64,000 nt of DNA from Mactra quadrangularis (lineage: Eukaryota; Mollusca; Bivalvia; Venerida; Mactridae). Below, piece by piece: positions 1 to 11,410 of the stretch. Below the pieces are notes generated by a model that was given only the letters and a program-made list of their open reading frames with translations, was not told the origin of the DNA and did not search any database. The translations under genes were made by a program, and so were the position numbers. The stretch's first letter is position 1. Each line of letters begins with the position of its first letter. Location: NCBI GenBank assembly GCA_025267735.1, contig CM046299.1:17134232-17198231 (forward strand), given 5' to 3'.

Positions 1-870
1 TAAATCAGAAAGTTAATTGAGGGCAGTTCAATATTGTTTACAAATACAGACTCTTGTTTTCCTTAAATTCTTGAAGCAGCCAAAAATACTAAATATATGT
101 TCTTAATGCAAAAAGTCAATGTGTCATGTTAAACTATATAATGATGCAGGGTCATTTTTTCTGGCTAAATCAAGTGATAATTTAAAAACATGAGTCCATT
201 CAATATCTTTTCCCTTTAACATAGTGCCAACCAAAAAGTCATAGGTAGGGGCAAAGATGGGTGGATTCGGAAGGGTTTGCCCATCTCTTGTAGTAGATCA
301 CATGACTATAGACTCTTATAACATCTAAGTAAAGTAAGTGATTAAACATACCATACAAGCCAATTCATCACTTCTAAATTATCATTTAAATCTTCAATCA
401 ATCTCTATTACAATTTCTGAGAGGGTTGTTGTGTCACACTGTCACAAGACTCACATTGTCACTACTGTTGCCATGGAAACATATCTGTGATTATACTCAA
501 TATGAATCACAATCTGCAATGACACAATATTATGAGGTCATTAATATTTATCTTAAATACTATTGTTGTGAGCAAAAACAATTATTAAAATGTGTAAATT
601 TCACTGGGCCAGTTTAAGAGAGGATGCTAGCATGGGCCCAGGTGGATATATAGTAAATGCTGGAATGATAATCTTGCTGCAGGCAGTACAGCAGAAAGAT
701 TGATCTCACTGTTGTTAATGATGTCACTGCTCACTATACATTTATTGTTATAGTTCAATTTACAACCAAAACAACATTTATTCAATAGCACGAATTCCTC
801 ATCAATAAATATGTATTGCAATTTCTACACAGCTCATCAGGGATTTTATAGAAGCCCTGAGCTCATGAAG
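1..870. other. Intergenic sequence, nothing recognised
   Basis: AT-rich sequence with no convincing exon on either strand. Only short frames of about 60 codons occur, without family similarity or good splice context. No repeat unit that recurs elsewhere in the window was recognised here. Confidence 0.5.
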
Positions 871-1029
871 ATTAAAGTAAATTGGAGGAATAAAAACCAT
901 ACATGCCATGACTGGGGATCGAACCTCGTTCTCCCGGGTGGTAGGCGAGACACTAAACCGCGTCGCTAAAGGGTTAACCCAACAGTAAGGCTGTTGGAAG
1001 TGACTATATAGTCACCTACGATCACCACA
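871..1029 (-). repeat. tRNA-derived SINE (family E), copy 1
   Basis: Read on the minus strand, this 159-bp unit has a box-A-like stretch (TTTAGCGACGCGG) and, about 35 bases on, a box-B-like stretch (GGTTCGATCCCC), the internal RNA polymerase III promoter layout of tRNA-derived SINEs. It ends in a 16-bp perfect palindrome, GTGACTATATAGTCAC. A second copy of equal length lies 112 bp downstream in the same orientation with only scattered substitutions. Confidence 0.75.
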
Positions 1030-1141
1030 CTCTTCCCCTCTTTACTTTTAGGAGCTGGCATCAACTGCACATACTTGCAATTTCTAGCCATTTACGCTCC
1101 CTGGTGGCCATATACCCGCACACCGAATTATCCTCGTCGCC

Positions 1142-1300
1142 ATTAAAGTAAATTAGGGGAATAAAAACCATACATGCCCAGACTGGGAATCGAACCTTGT
1201 TCTCCCGGGTGGTAGGCCAGACACTCAACCGCGTCGCTAAAGGGTTAACCCAACAGCAAGGCCGTTGGAAGTGACTATATAGTCACCTACGATCACCACA
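1142..1300 (-). repeat. tRNA-derived SINE (family E), copy 2
   Basis: Direct repeat of the unit at 871-1029, also 159 bp, with the same box-B-like stretch, the same ACCCGGGAGAACAAGG block and the same terminal 16-bp palindrome. The pair repeats with a period of 271 bp. This may be two SINE insertions or a short tandem array of a larger unit; the spacer between them is unrelated to either copy. Confidence 0.75.
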
Positions 1301-1629
1301 AGATCTATGGCTATAGACTCCCTCCTCTTTGATAGATGGCAATGAGCAGGCACAACTTAGTCACATGGTAGCTATGGTGAAGATCAAGTCTGAGTCTGAC
1401 CCTCTTTCTATCTGGATCAAAATGTGGACAGTGCAGTTATAACCAGAGACATCTAATTCTCTGAGTAAACTTTCAGCATGTAGGCAGCGAGAAAACGAGC
1501 TAAGTATGGTAAAATTAGATAAATGAGGGATGAAAGGGGGGGAAACTCACCAGATTTCCATAAAGTGATAAACATATGTCCATTCACAACAGCATAAGAG
1601 CTTTTAAGTTGAATCAACCACGATGCAGT

Positions 1630-1740
1630 CTAATCCAAGCATTCGCCATCTTGGGCTTTGTTTATTGAGCGGCAACGATCCAGCCAATCAGATTAAGTCC
1701 TATAAACCACGTGATTACTCAGGAATGTAAAACACGGGAT
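1630..1740. promoter_or_regulatory. Possible promoter-like block (weak)
   Basis: A short stretch holds a CGCCATCTTGG motif resembling a YY1 site, a CCAATCA box and a CACGTG E-box within about 80 bp, next to several CpG dinucleotides in otherwise CpG-poor DNA. Such clusters occur at promoters of housekeeping genes, but no exon can be attached to it in either direction within the window, so this is a weak inference. Confidence 0.2.
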
Positions 1741-1744
1741 TTGT

Positions 1745-2226
1745 TTAAAGGTTACATACCACTAAATGGTAACCGGAAGTGAGCATTTACCGGAAGTAGA
1801 AAGTGTGACATAGTCCTTATTTATTTTTTGAGAGTGCATGGATACCTCATTTGTGGTGCTTTTTAATATTGAAGAGTATGTATGTCTTTGACAATGCTTT
1901 TCCTATGAAAGTATGCAAAAATTCAATGGATCTGGATTGTTTAGTCGCGAAAACTGGTTAAAAGGGGAGATGACTCTGTACGGCTGGTGAAGAGTTAAAA
2001 ACCAGGACATTTTCAGGGTAGGAACTTTCAATCGAAATTTATTTTCTTATAAGTAATGTAACTTTTTTTCTAATACTGATCATTTTGAGGGGAATAGATA
2101 GATCTTTCAGCCTATATATGGTTTGGGGTATCTCACACCCCTGGGTCATAGTGTAATTTGTCATTGAAAATGAGACTTGTTATATACAACAAAGAAGGAT
2201 TTTATTTAGTGGTATGTAACCTTTAA
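1745..2226. mobile_element. 482-bp TIR element bounded by TTAA
   Basis: The ends are a perfect inverted repeat: TTAA followed by AGGTTACATACCACTAAAT at 1745-1767, and its exact reverse complement at 2204-2226. TTAA at both outer edges is the target duplication used by piggyBac transposons, so a piggyBac-type non-autonomous element is the natural guess. The interior has no coding frame. TIR identity over 23 bp suggests a fairly recent insertion. Confidence 0.7.
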
Positions 2227-3260
2227 CGTGTCCCTTGTTCTATATAATTTGGACTAAATATGCATATTTATAGGAAATAGTCGATTCTTATAGTAATTTT
2301 AATTGTGACTAATTTGCAAGTGTCTAGTAAGAAAGTCGGCGATTTTCGAACATTAAATTAACTTAAATTTCGTGAACAAAAATGGGAATTTAGCTTGATA
2401 AAGAGCTTAGTACTTGGGGAAAAACGTTAAATGAATAGTTAGAAAGTCGATGTTTTTGTAAAAAAATCCAGCTTGTCATTCCTCACCAAATCTTTAAAAT
2501 TTTAACGAAAATATAAACGATCTCGTTAAAAAATACACATTCATATTCATACTCAAAAGTCAACAATTTTACTAAAAACTCGGCAGTTATCCAGTAAAAA
2601 AATCGCGTTTTTTTCTATCTTTTCAATTAAATTCGCTAAGTCCACCAAAAAGGCTCAGTATACTTATCGTACAATACACATGTAAGTAACACGCCGTGAT
2701 TCTTTAGTATGCAACTCTTGTGGAAAATTGCCGAGATTTTTAAATTCTATGAATTGGTAAATGTTTTAGGTAAAGATCGCCGCTTTTAAACGTGACAATG
2801 TAAAAATATATATCAACATTATTTATCAACATTTTTTATCAAATTGAAGACATTTTGCTTTTGATTCTGTTCAATAAAATATGGTCGATTTTGCATTCGA
2901 TAATCGCCGTTTTTTCTTACAGGACAATTAAAAATTTTTAATGAAAAATACTAAAGAATCGTCAATTTAATAAAAATATATTAATTCTGTCCAAATTAGA
3001 CATATTCGGTCCATATTATAATCCAACTCTATATAACAAATCGCTCTTGAAAAGTAAACTAAGTATGTGACACTTTGAAGACGACAACGTCATATCGCCG
3101 TATGTTAAACATCCGGTAAGTTTATTAGTCATATCCAAAATGGCGGATGTAATAACAATTGGAAAAGTCACGTCGGTAAATAATTGTTTATTTCGAGTAA
3201 TAATGAATATAAACAAGTTTTTCGATGTTAAAAAGTTGAAACATACGCATGTTATTTGAC

Positions 3261-3358
3261 TTCCGTAACTCTAGACAACCCCGGTAGGATTGTCTACAGT
3301 TACGGAACTTCCGTAACTCTAGAACCTGGGTCTAGAGTTACGGTACCGTAACTCTAGC
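3261..3358. repeat. Alternating inverted copies of a CCGTAACTCTAG motif
   Basis: Within about 100 bp the motif CCGTAACTCTAGA or a near copy occurs five times in alternating orientation, forming at least two hairpins (3261-3279 with 3290-3307, and 3309-3326 with 3328-3343) and a further arm at 3344-3357. It does not match the other repeat families in the window. Confidence 0.6.
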
Positions 3359-4049
3359 CACTGCCTTACGAAAAAACGCATACCGTATGGTATAGGTTTT
3401 TGCTTGAAACGTGAATGTCAAACCGGTGAGTGAAAATATTGTATTTTCTCTTTTGTTTTGTCTAAAATTATAAATATATTTTCCCATTTAGTCAATCAAT
3501 AAGTTTGTTACCTTGTTTGTTTCAGGTACGACCTTGTGCGACGTGCTTTTATGGTTATTTTTGTGCTAGATCAAATCACTGCACATGTAAAAGAACGGAT
3601 TTCGGACAAAACGAATTCGGATACTGCTATTGTAATATTTTATAGAAACAAATCGTATTTTTAATTATTTTGGTTACAATCACAGTTTTTTGCAGCAAGG
3701 GTGTCTGTGTATGTTTTGGTTGACTGTTTTTCATGCCTCTTGCCAGTCCTTTATGACTACTATTGTCTGTAGTGGTCCCTGGGAATTCAACCAATCACTC
3801 TGCACAGCCCCAACCTTGACATGTGCTTTGCCAGTATGGCAGTCAGTCTTGGCAATATTATGTGAAAGAGGATAGCCCCTGTTTGAAAGATTCTAGATGT
3901 GACTGACAGAAAATGAAAAAAATATCAAAATTATAATATCAAAATATGTACGGTAATGTCAAAAGTAAAAAATTACTATTTCAGATTTGTGATGGATAAA
4001 AGAATTTTTAATTGAATTGTATAGAAAATTAGATATTTAATGTTACATC

Positions 4050-7000
4050 ATGGTACGATTATCATCCATACTCTTAAGAACACGGTTTGCTAGGGCTCAG
4101 AGAGATGCATATAAAAGGAAAGGTGTCTATTATGTCAGGAACCCTCCTACTCTTTCTCAAAGAATTTTACAGGGTAAGTACTGAAATGTCGTGCTGTGTT
4201 ATCATTAAAACTTGATGTTCATATTTTCATGAAATTAACTAGTGTAGTGCTGACTTGTATTTTTGCCTAAATTTTGGTGGCTTGGTAATTCAAGTTTACG
4301 GATCATCTTAAGCTAGGTTAGCAAGGATATCACTACTTAGCACTACATAGCAATTTCCTAGTTCCTAGGCAGTGTTTTGCTACATTGTAGCTATAGCATA
4401 TAATAAATGTACACTGAATGAAAGTTTGTACTGAAAAATGAAATCACTGTCTCAATGATTCAAGCCCCTAGCTGTTATGTTTAGCTGCTATACTCTGGGT
4501 CACAATATATTTCATTATAAAAATTGAATTTTATGTTATTTATGTTGAAGTATTTAAATTTATTTAATAGTCTTGATATTTATTAACATGCATGATAAGC
4601 TCAGTAAGTTGAAGTTAGGGTCAATTAGTTGTGGCTTAAGAAGCCGCTGAGCTAGCTTTTTAAGTAGTCTACTGATTGAGGGGGTCTTAGGTTTGATTCC
4701 CAGGTGAGGCATACTTTCAGGAAGCCTGGTCATAAAATTATATAGATCTACAGCCATTCTCCCTCCTACAACTTATTCTAAATCATGTAGGGCTGTTGTC
4801 AGTTACTGACATAAGTATTCACAGATCTAGTAGTTGGTTAACAGCTAAATCCAGAGATTTAGCCTTTCCAAGAATGGTGAGTAGGTTGACTGACCGCTGT
4901 TGTATAACGTATACAGTGTCTTGCTACTGAGTTAAATCAAACTAAAAACAGTGACCAAAAAAAGTCACATTTGATGTTACGCCTCTTCAAAATGTTCAAT
5001 ATATGCGATAGAACGACCTTTAATGTTGATCACTGTATATTTGAGTACATTTCTTACAGAGTCAGGTGCTAATATAGTTGATCCACAACCAGAAATCAAA
5101 CCACCTCCACCAGAATGGATACCACCAGCAGAAATGTTGGAAGATTTTCGTGTCAACTTTCCACCACATCAAGATCATAGAAAAAAAGAGAAATCTATCT
5201 GGCATTTATCTTCTAGAATCAGTTTTACTGAAGGTAAAATATTTTACACACTTAAGTGGCACATCAATTTTCCAACAGTGCAGGACCTCTGGTAAAATTT
5301 CTAATAAATTATACTTGTGATAGAGTATGTATAAAATTTTGAAGTACTGTTTAAATTGATTGGATAGTCAATCAATTCAGTGTCGGGGCCTCATATTTAG
5401 CAATTATTTTATATCGACCGTTATATAGCTGTTCTGATTATAGCATGTACCCATATAACAAAACTAATTTTTTGGCTTCAAAATTGATATTGCATTTGCA
5501 TGTCTATGGGAAGTATGCTATGTAATTTAAGAAAAATTCTGAATGTTTGGATTTGAGGAGGAAAATGTTAGTTATAACAATTTTGTTAATTCCACCCAAT
5601 AGCCTTTAATTACGAATGATATGATGAAAATAGCGAATTGCACGATTTTGAACTTTCACATATGAACATGACATTGTATTATAATAGTATGTATCATTTA
5701 TTATCTCAGGTATAGACCAAGCCTGTTTACTTACAAAGACACAAAGATTTAATGGTTTACCACCACAAATTGAGAGATTAGTTGATAAATATTCACTTAC
5801 TAATCAGGTAAGTACTTCTTGTGGACTCATGACAAGTGAAGATAGTTATTGCGGAATTTTTGTAGAAACCATGCCTGGCTAGTTTGTTGAACTCAAGTCT
5901 ACTGATCGAGGGGTCCTGGGTTGGATTGCCAGGTGTGGCATACTTTAATGGAGTTTGGTCTAGAAATGATTTTTACGGCCATTCTCCTACCACTGATGCT
6001 AAATCATGTAGGGCAGTAGTCAGTAAGTGTCCGAAGTATGCGCCTAGTAACTGGTTAACAGCTAAATACAGAGATTTAGCCTTTTCATGAACAATGAGTA
6101 GGTTGTCTGACTGCCGAGATATGACCTATACATTGTGTTGCTATGGCATTGAACCAAAACACACAAAACAAAATATAAAAATGACCTCATACTTTGAATA
6201 TGTTATACATATTTTATATATGTAATATACTAACTTATATTTATTTGTTTCCAGGATGAGAAAATAAAAGATGTTATAAGACATGCTATGGTCTGGAACA
6301 ACACTAATGTCAAATTACCTAAAAGAGTTGATTTAGAGAGACCAGGTTATGTTTTCACTAGAGAATATGGTATACCTGATTATAAATCTATGTAAGTAAC
6401 CTAATATGTGCCGCTTGGCACCACATTTTAACAGGTTTTTTTTTCATATCAGGCTTACCATGGTTAGGTCTAGATCATTGGAACCAAGCTTTATACCATG
6501 TACTAAGCTTATACCTTTGTCAATGGCTGACAATTGCCCTCCTTGATATAGAGTTAGGCGGGAGAATAGCTGTAGAAAATATTTAATGACCAAGCTCCAC
6601 AAAGGTATGTATGGTATGTTTGTCCCACCTCAGAATAGAACCCTTAACTTCTGGATTATTAGTCTAAATTATGCACTACCATGCTAAAATGGCAAGTCAT
6701 TTATGTAAGTTATTATTAAATTTTATACAATAGATGCATACATAAACCCTGTTGATTTAGATACTCCATATTTGTTTAATAATACCTATTCTTATTGATC
6801 ATTGCTACTTAAGTACTGTAGTGAGTATTTAAATCGCTAAGTTAAAATGTACATGCAAGTGCCACTGACTGTTGAATAAAATTTAAGAATTTTTGTATTA
6901 ATTTGAATGGTGGTATGTAAAACATTAACTGTTCTGCATACCAGATATCAGTATGGAAAGAAATATTTTGCTCCTTGTTGAAAGGTATGCTAGTGCTGAT

Positions 7001-10000
7001 AATTGAAAATTGTTTTGGAAAACTGGCATGTTGAGTTGACAAACATGGCTGAACTATTAAGATTTTTTTTATTAATGGTGTAAATTAAAGAGGAAAGAAA
7101 ATGATCGTTATATTGTTGTTCGTATGAACAGGAGTGAAAATAAATTGGTTTAAATATTTAGTAAATTTTATTTAATAGTCAGTAGCACATACATTAACCC
7201 TGCTGATTTAAATACTCACTTCAGTACTTACTATGGATAAAAATATATTCTTAACTATATACTAGAATAATTGAACATAGATTAAGCAATTAAATCAGGG
7301 GGGTTTATGTATACACCATAAACAGTTAAATTAGATATACCAATAATATACAAATAAAATATACATGAATGTGTGACTGATAGATCTTGTTTATTTTACA
7401 GACAAATAATGTTAGAAAACTTTATAAGATTATCACAATCATTTGGTGGATCATATCCTGAATTAACAGCTAGTAGAAGATTAGTATATAAACCGTCTAT
7501 AGAAACATCATATGAATATCATAGTAAGTTTTGGCTTTTGGTTTGTACTACTAAAGTTTGTTGTATATCATGAACTCTATATTAAATGGTTAATTATAGT
7601 CAGGGCTTGATGTTTAATGTAGTCCTATTGCCTCTGACAACCTGTATTTGTGTTACTGCTTGTAAAAATTTGGTTTAAAATTAAAGTGCAGTTTAAAGTC
7701 TGCTTTTATATACATATTCAGCAGACTTTACAATTTTTGTACCAAACTCCTGATCATCCAAATCTTCAGGCTGGCGATCCCTCACTGTACCCATTTTACC
7801 TGGGTGGAGTGAAACAATTGTAGGTAAATTTCTTGTTCAAGGAAATTAGCAGTGTCTTTAGTGGAATCTTCGAAATATAAAAGTTATCAATTACTTTTGA
7901 GCAAGTTGTAAAATCCTTGTTGCATTTTTCAGACATTTGAAAAAAAACTGTCTTAACTATACAGTATAAACTCTGCAAAGCAGCCCTCTACAAAACAAAT
8001 CCTCGTCACAACAACAGCTTTTGATATTTGCCGTAGACATACTTTTAATTGAATTTAACCTCTGCAGAGCAACAACCTCTGAACAGCAACATACTTTAGT
8101 CTCTTCAAGTGGGTGTTTTTCAAGAGAGGTTGTTATGCTTTAATGTATTTAATGATCTATTTAACATACATTTCAGATGAAACAATTGAAATAAGAGCAT
8201 TAAATGATTACATAGTAAATGATAGAAGACCATTAAATCCATTAGGAAATGATAGAATGATAGGTGAATCTATAAATCATAAACTATATGATATGTATCC
8301 AGTCTCACCTACTGTTGATCTACAGAAAACTGATATCTGGGAAGATTTGAACAGAGGAGGTAAGGCTTGAGTATTTTATATCGTGTAGAGTTGACTGGCT
8401 AGTTAAGTTGGTAGAGCACAAGTGTACTAATCAAGGGGTAGTGAGTTCTTGGAAGGGGCTAATTTCTATGAGCTTGGTCATGAAATAATTTCTATGGCCA
8501 TTCTTCCTTCTACCACTGATTCTAAATGTATGACTGTTGTCTGTCACTGACTGAATTATGTGCCTTGTAACTGATAGACAGCTAAATGGGTACCAGTGGT
8601 GGAGTTGTCGAAAAGAGTGAGTTCAGTCTAGGACAACTCATAATACTGATTGACTACTGTGGCATGATGAAACTACATTTCCTTCATAAATGTTGTATAT
8701 GCATTAGATTTATATTTTCTTGTAAAAGGTTGCAAGATTTTCAAAAGTAGAAAATCGAAAAAAGAACACTTAATTTTTCTGTTTCACAGCTGTATGCATT
8801 AATTTTAGCTTGACTATTTGGAGAAAACAGGAACACAGGATTTTGCTCCTTCTATACCGTCAAATAAATTCTGCATTTATTTTACTCCATTTCAAAGCTC
8901 AGTCGAATGTGAGTTAAATTAAAAAGGAGAGTGGAAAAAGATATAAATTGTATTCATATTCTACTACTTTATTCCCAAACATCTAGTCCATAACCAATTA
9001 TTTTCAGGGCATTTCATTTTGATGTCAAAAAGATCAAAACAAGGCCTTTCGAACGTCTCACACTCTACAGTATATGCAAGAGTTGTGCTAATAAGGATGT
9101 GTCTATCATGCTTAGCTATCTTCATATTTATTTAAGTTGGGTATAAAAATCCTCATTCTGGGCCAAATCACATGTTTGTCATATTGTGGGTAAATATTGA
9201 CCCGACCTGACCTTTATGCAAGATTATTCATTACATTGAATACGAATGTAGTATTAATGCTCGATTACACATTGATCATGAGGATTATGAGTTAAAACTT
9301 AACACACAAATACATTTCTGTAATTTTACGATCGCTGCAAAAGTGTAGAATTGGCTTGGTACTGACTTTCGTCGATATATGTGTAGATAATTATTAGATG
9401 TAAATGTGAAGGGTCAGGTCGGGGTCAATATTTACGCACTATACCATTTATGATAATATAAAATATTTATATATTTTACAGCTTTTAAGGAGATGTTAAG
9501 GATTCCATGTTCTCATCCACAAATTGTGTTCCGTATAAATAGTGGACGTAGCAGTGAAGCCAATCAAGCATTTAATCTAATGACAACATTTGGTATAGCT
9601 ATTACTGAGGCTAGAATTAGATATGGGGTAAGTTTTTTTATTTCTCCCTTTCTTAATACAAAGTTATGGATATATTAAATGAACTAAGTTCTTGAAGTGT
9701 ATTTTGCTACAATTTTATAATCCATTGTAATTTATTCTTGCTTAATTGTGAAACAAGTTTTTAAAACTGACACTTATCACTATAGTCTGCTTTCTGGTCC
9801 ACTAGTTCTGAGCTAGTAGGACGAAGTTTCTTGCTCAAGAAAGCAATAAGGTAGGTTTTTGTTGTGATGCAGATCTAGCTATCAAATTATTACCAGTTCA
9901 ACAGCATAACTTCTCAGAAATGATAAAAACAGGAGATTGAGGATTTGAAAATTTGAACTCTCACTTATGCATAATTATGTGCAAGTGACTTGCTTTGAAC

Positions 10001-10793
10001 GCAGCAAGATGAGTCAAATGAAAGAATGTAGCTCTCTCTCCAAAATCATCAATTTCTGCAGTTCTAGGGTAGAATACTAGGCTCTGAATTATTCAGAACT
10101 CTAGTCCAACCATTATATGCCATGGTATTCTTCACTCTGACTGTTTTGTATTTTTACTGTTAACAGTCAGTTATTGTTACATCTAGTCTACTCTAGTCTT
10201 GACTGTTTGTATGGTTCCAAATACCGGTAAGTCCAGATAACATGAAATGACTGTTTTTAATATTTGTTCTTCTAATAGACCTAATCCGGAATTCAAATTT
10301 ATGGGTTTTTCCGTCCGTGCACTGGCAGTACAAACAAAGTTTTCTACACATTATTGATAAACAGCACAAACTATGGATTAAATCCTATTGTTTTTTTACA
10401 TGTGTTTTCATTGTAATAGTGAAAGTTTGTTTGTACCTGAATGGAAAACCCATATATTTGAATTCCGGATATAGTCTATTAATATACTATAACTGATTTA
10501 TCTCTTTTCAGATTGGTATGGGAAAACTAGAAGTACCTGTTACCATCATTAATATGAATATATCTCATAACAGACTTAATTATATTGTGTTTCAACTTAA
10601 CACCATGGACTTTGATAATGATGATGGCATTAAAAACTTAGCTTGGTTTGATTCAGAAATCATGTTTCAGAAACACCAGTGTAAACAATGGTTGGAGCCA
10701 GACAACATAATCAAACCAGCTGTATATAATGATTATAATAAGAAAGCTTTTAGTAAATTTTTAGCTCTGTATTTGTATGATTATGTAAATTAA
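4050..10793 (+). CDS. MRPL37: Mitochondrial ribosomal protein mL37 (MRPL37), 8 exons
   Basis: Exons: 4050-4173, 5060-5233, 5710-5807, 6255-6391, 7402-7523, 8177-8359, 9482-9627, 10512-10793. All junctions are GT-AG and phases join cleanly into 421 residues, close to the roughly 420 of vertebrate mL37. Family landmarks seen in order: a LLTKTQRFNGLP segment with LVDKYSLTNQDEK after it, a RHAMVWNNT stretch, MYPVSPTVDL, then the strongest block near the C-terminus (VFQLNTMDFDNDDGIKNLAW) and the terminal KFLALYLYDYVN. The protein belongs to the large subunit of the mitochondrial ribosome; the basic N-terminus (MVRLSSILLRTRFARAQR) fits a mitochondrial targeting sequence. mL37 is related to mS30/mL65, the main alternative, but the C-terminal block favours mL37. 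Introns 1 and 3-7 carry SINEs, TIR elements or a short dispersed repeat; none was recognised in intron 2. Confidence 0.9.
4630..4945 (+). repeat. tRNA-derived SINE (family A) in MRPL37 intron 1
   Basis: Has a tRNA-like head with the box-B-like GGTTTGATTCCC, a body with CTAAATCATGTAGGGC and AGCTAAATCCAGAGATTTAG, and a tail reading GGTTGACTGACCGC. The same body and tail recur at about 5868, 8390, 23028, 26105, 28243, 28386 and (reversed) 53596. The tail ends in an A-rich stretch, typical of LINE-mobilised SINEs. Confidence 0.8.
5868..6170 (+). repeat. SINE family A in MRPL37 intron 3
   Basis: Near full-length copy running from a CTGGCTAGTTTGTTGAACTC head through GGGTTGGATTGCC (a decayed box B), the CTAAATCATGTAGGGC body and the GTTGTCTGACTGCC tail, ending in an A-rich stretch. 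It fills most of the intron and stops about 85 bp short of exon 4. Confidence 0.8.
6734..6857. mobile_element. Small TIR element (ATAAACCC family) in MRPL37 intron 4
   Basis: The left end reads GCATACATAAACCCTGTTGA and is followed by TTTAGATACTCC; the right end is an imperfect reverse complement containing GAGTATTTAAATC. Related ends occur at 7186-7318, 52913-53020 and 61562-61722, so this is one copy of a multicopy family of about 100-160 bp with no coding capacity. Confidence 0.5.
7186..7318. mobile_element. Small TIR element (ATAAACCC family), second copy in intron 4
   Basis: Left end ACATTAACCCTGCTGATTTA with AATACTC after it; right end TAAATCAGGGGGGTTTATGT is its near reverse complement. 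About 133 bp long and 84 bp upstream of MRPL37 exon 5. Confidence 0.6.
7675..7755 (+). repeat. Short dispersed repeat with internal hairpin (copy 1)
   Basis: Contains an imperfect hairpin built from AAGTCTGCTTTTATATAC and CAGCAGACTTTAC, then ATTTTTGT. A close relative lies at 14392-14470 inside a family C SINE. Function unknown; it sits in MRPL37 intron 5. Confidence 0.5.
8385..8690 (+). repeat. SINE family A, degraded copy in MRPL37 intron 6
   Basis: The head GGCTAGTTAAGTTGGTAGAGC resembles box A. The body GCCATTCTTCCTTCTACCAC matches the other family A copies. The tail is diverged, with only TGATTGACTACTG and TGGCATGATGA recognisable, so this is an older insertion. Confidence 0.65.
9184..9441. 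mobile_element. 258-bp TIR element in MRPL37 intron 6
   Basis: Left end GTGGGTAAATATTGACCCGA then CCTGACCTT; right end reads GGTCAGGTCGGGGTCAATAT then TTACGCAC, the near reverse complement. Arms are about 28 bp with a few mismatches. The interior has no reading frame of note. It ends about 40 bp before exon 7. Confidence 0.65.
9695..9862 (-). repeat. SINE family C, 3' fragment in MRPL37 intron 7
   Basis: Contains TTGTGAAACAAGTTTTTAAA, then GTCCACTAGTTCTGAGCTAG and TTTCTTGCTCAAGAAAGCAA, matching the tail and middle of the family C copies at 14285-14590 and 25348-25492. The tRNA-like head is not present. Confidence 0.6.
10274..10480. mobile_element. 207-bp TIR element (AATAGACC family), copy 1
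   Basis: The left arm begins AATAGACCTAATCCGGAATT and continues into TTATGGGTTTTT. The right arm is the near reverse complement, ending GAATTCCGGATATAGTCTAT T. A second copy with similar arms and a related interior, in the opposite orientation, lies at 30225-30436. It sits about 30 bp upstream of MRPL37 exon 8. Confidence 0.75.
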
Positions 10794-10894
10794 ACATATT
10801 TTTGAATAGATTTGATTCTTAACTGATGTTTGATGTTTTTTTAGCTGAAAACTTTGTACATGAAGTACCTGTGGGGAATAAATTTGAAATAAAA

Positions 10895-11200
10895 ATGTGC
10901 TTTGGTATTGAACACATTGAGCAAGAACTATATGCTATGTGCTTTGGATTAAACCATGTTGAGCAAGAATTATTAGCCATGTGCTTAAGCATAAAACACA
11001 TTAATCAAGAGTTAAACCACATTGGGCAAGAATTTAAAGCAACGTGCTTTACCATTAACAGATTGAGCAAAAATTATAAGCTATGTGCTTTAGCATTGTA
11101 TGTTTAGAGCAATAAAGGTTGTTGTTGTCGTTATAAAACACTGAGCAAGAATTTGAAGCCATGTGGTTTGTAATAAAATGGCATTGTCAAGAGGTCATAT
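10895..11200 (+). repeat. 42-bp minisatellite downstream of MRPL37
   Basis: About six degenerate units built round CACATTGAGCAAGAA and GCYATGTGCTTTRG follow the MRPL37 stop codon by 100 bp. Because most units are about 42 bp, one frame stays open over four of them and reads as a repeated HIEQELYAMCFG-like peptide, but unit length drifts later and the frame closes at 11105. AATAAA signals lie both before (10877) and within (11111) the array, so part of it is probably transcribed as 3' UTR. Coding status is unlikely. Confidence 0.65.
11111..11116 (+). terminator. Candidate poly(A) signal for MRPL37
   Basis: AATAAA, 318 bp after the MRPL37 stop codon. Another AATAAA at 10877-10882 is only 84 bp after the stop, and either could be used. 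Confidence 0.35.
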
Positions 11201-11410
11201 GCTACAGTTTTTACACTGCTGTACACTCGTGTACATTATGTGGTACTTGACCAGATGTTTTACATTTTGGTTAAATTGTCATATATATGGATTCAAATGG
11301 CTTTACCAATATGAAAAACAACAGAACAATTCTTCCCTATAAATAACATACTTATTGCACACCCTGGTAGATTTGACACTTCATGGGAAATACATTACAG
11401 AAAGGTATAG

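Noticed and set aside
871..1300. CRISPR-like direct repeats
   Set aside because: Only two units of 159 bp, eukaryotic context, and tRNA-like promoter boxes; these are SINEs.
3690..3875. 61-codon frame upstream of MRPL37 with several Cys
   Set aside because: No family likeness, no splice link to the MRPL37 exons, and the MRPL37 start at 4050 already gives a full-length protein.
10826..11107. 93-codon frame after MRPL37 as a separate small gene
   Set aside because: It is the minisatellite read in frame; it has no independent start context and decays as unit length drifts.
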